From: Aequorivita todarodis
GTDB lineage: Bacteria; Bacteroidota; Bacteroidia; Flavobacteriales; Flavobacteriaceae
Direction of reading: 5' to 3'
NCBI RefSeq assembly: GCF_028561335.1
Contig: NZ_JAQQTG010000016.1
Span: 191,704-255,703 of the forward strand
DNA length: 64,000 nucleotides
This document shows positions 61,500 through 64,000 of this stretch, piece after piece. Both the position numbers and the translations under genes were made by a program. A model generated the notes under the pieces. It saw nothing but the letters and a program-made list of their open reading frames with translations, ran no database searches and was not told the origin of the DNA. Each line of letters opens with the position of its first letter. The stretch's first letter is position 1.

Positions 61500-63734
61500 T
61501 TAGTTTAGCCTATATCGTAAACCTGCATAATAAGAGCTTCCAAAAATGGGGCCGTAAACGTAAGTTGTGTCAAAAGTTGTTCCAAATGGGTTGTCGCTTC
61601 CCACGATTGGGCTGGACTGTGTAACGTTCGTAATATTTTCCCCACCCACGTAAATTTCAAAATTAGTTGAAAAAACTTTAGTAATCTGTGCATTCAGCGT
61701 AGAAACCGATGGAGAAAATTGGGAAAGCCCAATGGTGTTCAAATAACTTTCGGTGGAAGCGAAGCGCTGCTCGCCCAAATAGTTGAAGGTGGCGTCAAAT
61801 TTCCAGTTTCCGCCTTTCGCCGTTTGGTGTGTCTGAAACGACGCATTCGCAAAAAAACGATGGTTGGGCGTTAACGGATTTTCCTTCTTCCCACTCATAT
61901 AAGTGGTTTCCACATCGTAATATTTATAGGCCAAGCGCACATCAAAATGGGTAAATGGATTGTAGTTGAACTCAATTTGATAGTTATTGGAATAACTTTC
62001 GCCTTCCAAATTATAAAAGTTTATTTCCGAAGGATTTTCCCAGTCCACCACAATTTGGTTTACAAAATCGGTTCTGTAAAAATCGAAAGTTACATCCGCC
62101 TTTCTGCTGAAGAGATTGAAACCTTGCATATACGAAAGTCCATAATTCCAAGCAATTTCAGGGTCGAGTCCGTAAATTTTTCCGCCGTTCCCGTAAATAT
62201 TCAAGCTGCGTGAAGTGGCAAACAGACTTTGGTTTTCAGCAAAAATATTGGCACTTCGCTTTCCCCTTCCCGCAGAAACACGAAAAGCCGATTTGTCCCA
62301 AGGTGTATAACGTAAATGGAAGCGCGGCGTTAAGAAAGTTCCCAATGTGTTGTGAACATCCGCGCGAATTCCCGCACTAAAGTTTAAATCGCCCAGATTG
62401 TCAAAATTATACTCAAAGAAAGCTCCAACGGAATTTTCAATTCTGTTGAAATTTTCCGTCAAAACCAATTCGTCGTAACCATCATAAGTTGCGCTGACGC
62501 CCGTTTTAATTTTGTGGCGGGAGTCGCTGATTATTGAATTGTATGTGAAATTGGCATACAAACTATTGTGGACAATGTTGTAATCGTTCAACCCAAAATA
62601 GGATTCCTGGTCATGATGGCTGTACGCCAGCTGCAACCCACCGGTACGCCAAGGAATGTCAGGATTCACAAAACCAAATTTCCCCGAAAGGTCAAAACGT
62701 TGGGTATTAATTTCGCTACCCCAAGCATTTGTGGTGCCTCGATCCTTTTTTTCATCAAAACCAATCTGTCCGGTCTGCTTTTCATCGTTCAAAAACCGAA
62801 CGTTGAAAAAACCAACGTAGCCATTTTCGGTGTCTGTGTATTGCCAGCGATTCATCACATTCACTTGCTGCATCAATGGCGCATCCAGGAAGGAATCGTC
62901 ATTTTTGTCAAATTCCGTTTCGCGCAAGTTTCCGTGGATATATAAACCGGTGCTCCATCGCTCGGTGACTTTTGTGTTGAGATGTGTATTCAACTCAAAT
63001 CGGCCATTTCCGGCTCCGTAAGCGTTTACGAAAAGTTTATCGTCCGTGGTAGGTTTTTGCAATTCGGCATTAATTTGTCCCGCAATACTTTCGTAGCCGT
63101 TAGTAACGCTGCCCGCACCTTTGGTTATTTGGATGCTTTCCACCCAAGTTCCCGGAATAAAACTCAATCCATACGCCTGCGAAGCCCCGCGAATGCTCGG
63201 CACGTTTTCGGTAGTTATCAAAATATACGGACTCGTTAATCCAAGCATTTTAATTTGTTTGGTTCCTGAAATAGCATCGGCAAAATTCACATCGATGGAA
63301 GGGTTTGTTTCAAAGCTTTCCGCCAAGTTACAACAGGCGGCTTTCAGCAATTCGCCACTGCTCACGTTTATTACATTTTGCGATTGCAGAAACGAACGCG
63401 AACTCGCTTTTTGACGGGCAGTTACATTGACTTCATCCAAATTAGACTTAGATTTTAAAGAATGTGTTATTCGCTTTGGAGAATTCACCGAAATGGTATC
63501 GGTTTTATAACCAACAAAACTGATGACCAATTTTTTGTATTCCGGTTTATAGGTAATTTCAAAATTACCATCAAAATCGGTCACTGTTCCCACTTGGGTG
63601 TTTAGCCAATACACGTTTGCTCCGCCAAGCGGAACTTCTTTGTTATCGACATTTTCAGTAATGTGGCCCGTTATTCTTTCCTGTGAAAAAACGCAAAGCG
63701 GAAGCAAAAGAGCAATAAATAGGAGGCTTTTCAT
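61500..63734 (-). CDS. TonB-dependent outer-membrane receptor, probable copper locus
   Basis: A 744-residue TonB receptor. Signal peptide (FIALLLPLCVFSQ), CarboxypepD_reg-like domain, plug with KAACCNLAESFETNPSIDV and SNLDEVNVTARQ, and a barrel ending SYYAGLRYRLN. The CC in the plug is a feature I associate with receptors next to copper genes. The ATG at 63734 is preferred over the longer frame. The gene lies between a CopA gene and the HMA gene on the same strand. Import of a copper complex is inferred. Confidence 0.87.
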   Translation of the reverse strand: MKSLLFIALLLPLCVFSQERITGHITENVDNKEVPLGGANVYWLNTQVGTVTDFDGNFEITYKPEYKKLVISFVGYKTDTISVNSPKRITHSLKSKSNLDEVNVTARQKASSRSFLQSQNVINVSSGELLKAACCNLAESFETNPSIDVNFADAISGTKQIKMLGLTSPYILITTENVPSIRGASQAYGLSFIPGTWVESIQITKGAGSVTNGYESIAGQINAELQKPTTDDKLFVNAYGAGNGRFELNTHLNTKVTERWSTGLYIHGNLRETEFDKNDDSFLDAPLMQQVNVMNRWQYTDTENGYVGFFNVRFLNDEKQTGQIGFDEKKDRGTTNAWGSEINTQRFDLSGKFGFVNPDIPWRTGGLQLAYSHHDQESYFGLNDYNIVHNSLYANFTYNSIISDSRHKIKTGVSATYDGYDELVLTENFNRIENSVGAFFEYNFDNLGDLNFSAGIRADVHNTLGTFLTPRFHLRYTPWDKSAFRVSAGRGKRSANIFAENQSLFATSRSLNIYGNGGKIYGLDPEIAWNYGLSYMQGFNLFSRKADVTFDFYRTDFVNQIVVDWENPSEINFYNLEGESYSNNYQIEFNYNPFTHFDVRLAYKYYDVETTYMSGKKENPLTPNHRFFANASFQTHQTAKGGNWKFDATFNYLGEQRFASTESYLNTIGLSQFSPSVSTLNAQITKVFSTNFEIYVGGENITNVTQSSPIVGSDNPFGTTFDTTYVYGPIFGSSYYAGLRYRLN

Positions 63735-63770
63735 TTTAATTATTATATGTAATGTCATCATTATTTTTTT

Positions 63771-63860
63771 TTAAGACTTAAGACGGTAAGACGTAGGACG
63801 TAGGACTATTTTTTAAATTTGTTATTCATCTTACGTCTTATGTCATAAAGTCCTATGTCA
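63771..63860 (+). repeat. facing heptad arrays (NTANGAC and its complement)
   Basis: 63771-63806 has five 7- or 8-base units (ttaagac, ttaagac, ggtaagac, gtaggac, gtaggac). 63831-63860 has units of the complementary type (ttacgtc, ttatgtc, ataaagtc, ctatgtc). The two halves are inverted, in the gap between copA and the receptor gene. Confidence 0.7.
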
Positions 63861-63864
63861 TTTT

Positions 63865-64000
63865 TCAATCAATTTTGGCACCGCGCAATCGCAATGCGTT
63901 TGTAATTACTGAAACCGAGCTGAAACTCATAGCCAGCGCGGCGATCATCGGCGATAATAATATTCCGAAAACCGGAAAGAGCACCCCTGCGGCAATAGGC
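63865..64000 (-). CDS. copA: C-terminal end of a CopA-type P-type ATPase (cut by window edge)
   Basis: Only the last 45 codons are inside the window. They read [20 protein letters not shown], then [20 protein letters not shown] and AKID, ending with TGA at 63865. This is the last two membrane helices of copper-exporting P1B ATPases, including the MSSVSVVTNALRL-type motif (here [15 protein letters not shown]) with the metal-site Ser residues. The catalytic DKTGT motif lies outside. It is the first gene seen of the copper cluster on the minus strand. Confidence 0.85.
   Translation of the reverse strand, partial: PIAAGVLFPVFGILLSPMIAALAMSFSSVSVITNALRLRGAKID

Noticed and set aside
1-64000. tRNA, rRNA, riboswitch or prophage genes
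   Set aside because: No cloverleaf-like sequence, no conserved rRNA segment, no recognised riboswitch core and no phage structural genes were seen on either strand by reading.

Overview
The window comes from a Bacteroidota genome, almost certainly a member of the Flavobacteriaceae. The signs are type IX secretion (T9SS) sorting tails and a PorT gene, a SusC/SusD pair, a TamL-type BamA homologue, a short RpoD-like primary sigma factor, promoters of the Bacteroidota form TAnnTTTG, and leaders without clear Shine-Dalgarno sequences. The genus cannot be fixed from sequence alone. Most of the window is ordinary chromosome. No CRISPR array, prophage, tRNA or rRNA was found. Shadow reading frames antisense to real genes were left out. 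Two genes have no full-length predicted frame and were read directly from the sequence: a 33-residue gene at 60777-60878 and a CopA 3' end at 63865-64000.

Layout. 1-3338 (-): an envelope operon with two CarboxypepD_reg-like proteins, a DUF6702 protein and an M1 peptidase cut by the window edge. 3432-6286: methyltransferase, peptidase E, GNAT and an M15 peptidase. 6405-11790 (+): gpmI, a REP-associated transposase (RAYT) with its palindromes, a CxxS thioredoxin lipoprotein, a HAD-like phosphatase, map, a GxxExxY nuclease-like gene between imperfect inverted repeats, and a methyltransferase. 11779-13228 (-): apbE and a small gene. 13331-21845: a redox and secretion locus with an Omp28 lipoprotein, TlpA, a DUF6029 barrel, a T9SS cargo protein and two tandem Omp28 T9SS cargo proteins. 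21928-29960: NUDIX, rsmG, desaturase, aminotransferase, a large T9SS protein and purT. 30081-32935 (-): trkA-trkH. 33137-40059: ubiE-porT, trmH, tamL, fba, accD. 40105-41882 (-): two paralogous lipoproteins. 42055-44774: rpsO and pnp. 45034-50352: a TPR-adenylate cyclase, an ECF sigma operon and rpoD. 50631-53115: rpe, ypdA and an MtfA-like peptidase. 53197-54644: an AT-rich cassette between two look-alike terminators. 54665-59613 (-): SusD/SusC. 60022-64000 (-): a conserved hypothetical, a 33-residue basic gene, then a probable copper cluster (HMA protein, TonB receptor, CopA 3' end).

How the parts fit. The 13331-21845 locus puts four CxxC proteins and a predicted outer-membrane barrel side by side. 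At least three proteins in the window carry T9SS-type tails, and the T9SS component PorT is also encoded here. The copper cluster pairs an outer-membrane receptor, a small exported CxxC metal-binding protein and the end of an inner-membrane P-type ATPase. The ECF operon and the downstream rpoD share a promoter-like pattern (AACCTTTT, 13 bases, then [C/G]TATA), which suggests they share control. The most interesting accessory signals are the RAYT gene carrying its own REP palindromes in frame, the GxxExxY cassette with a gene-less relative 50 kb away, and several intergenic arrays of 7- or 8-bp units.
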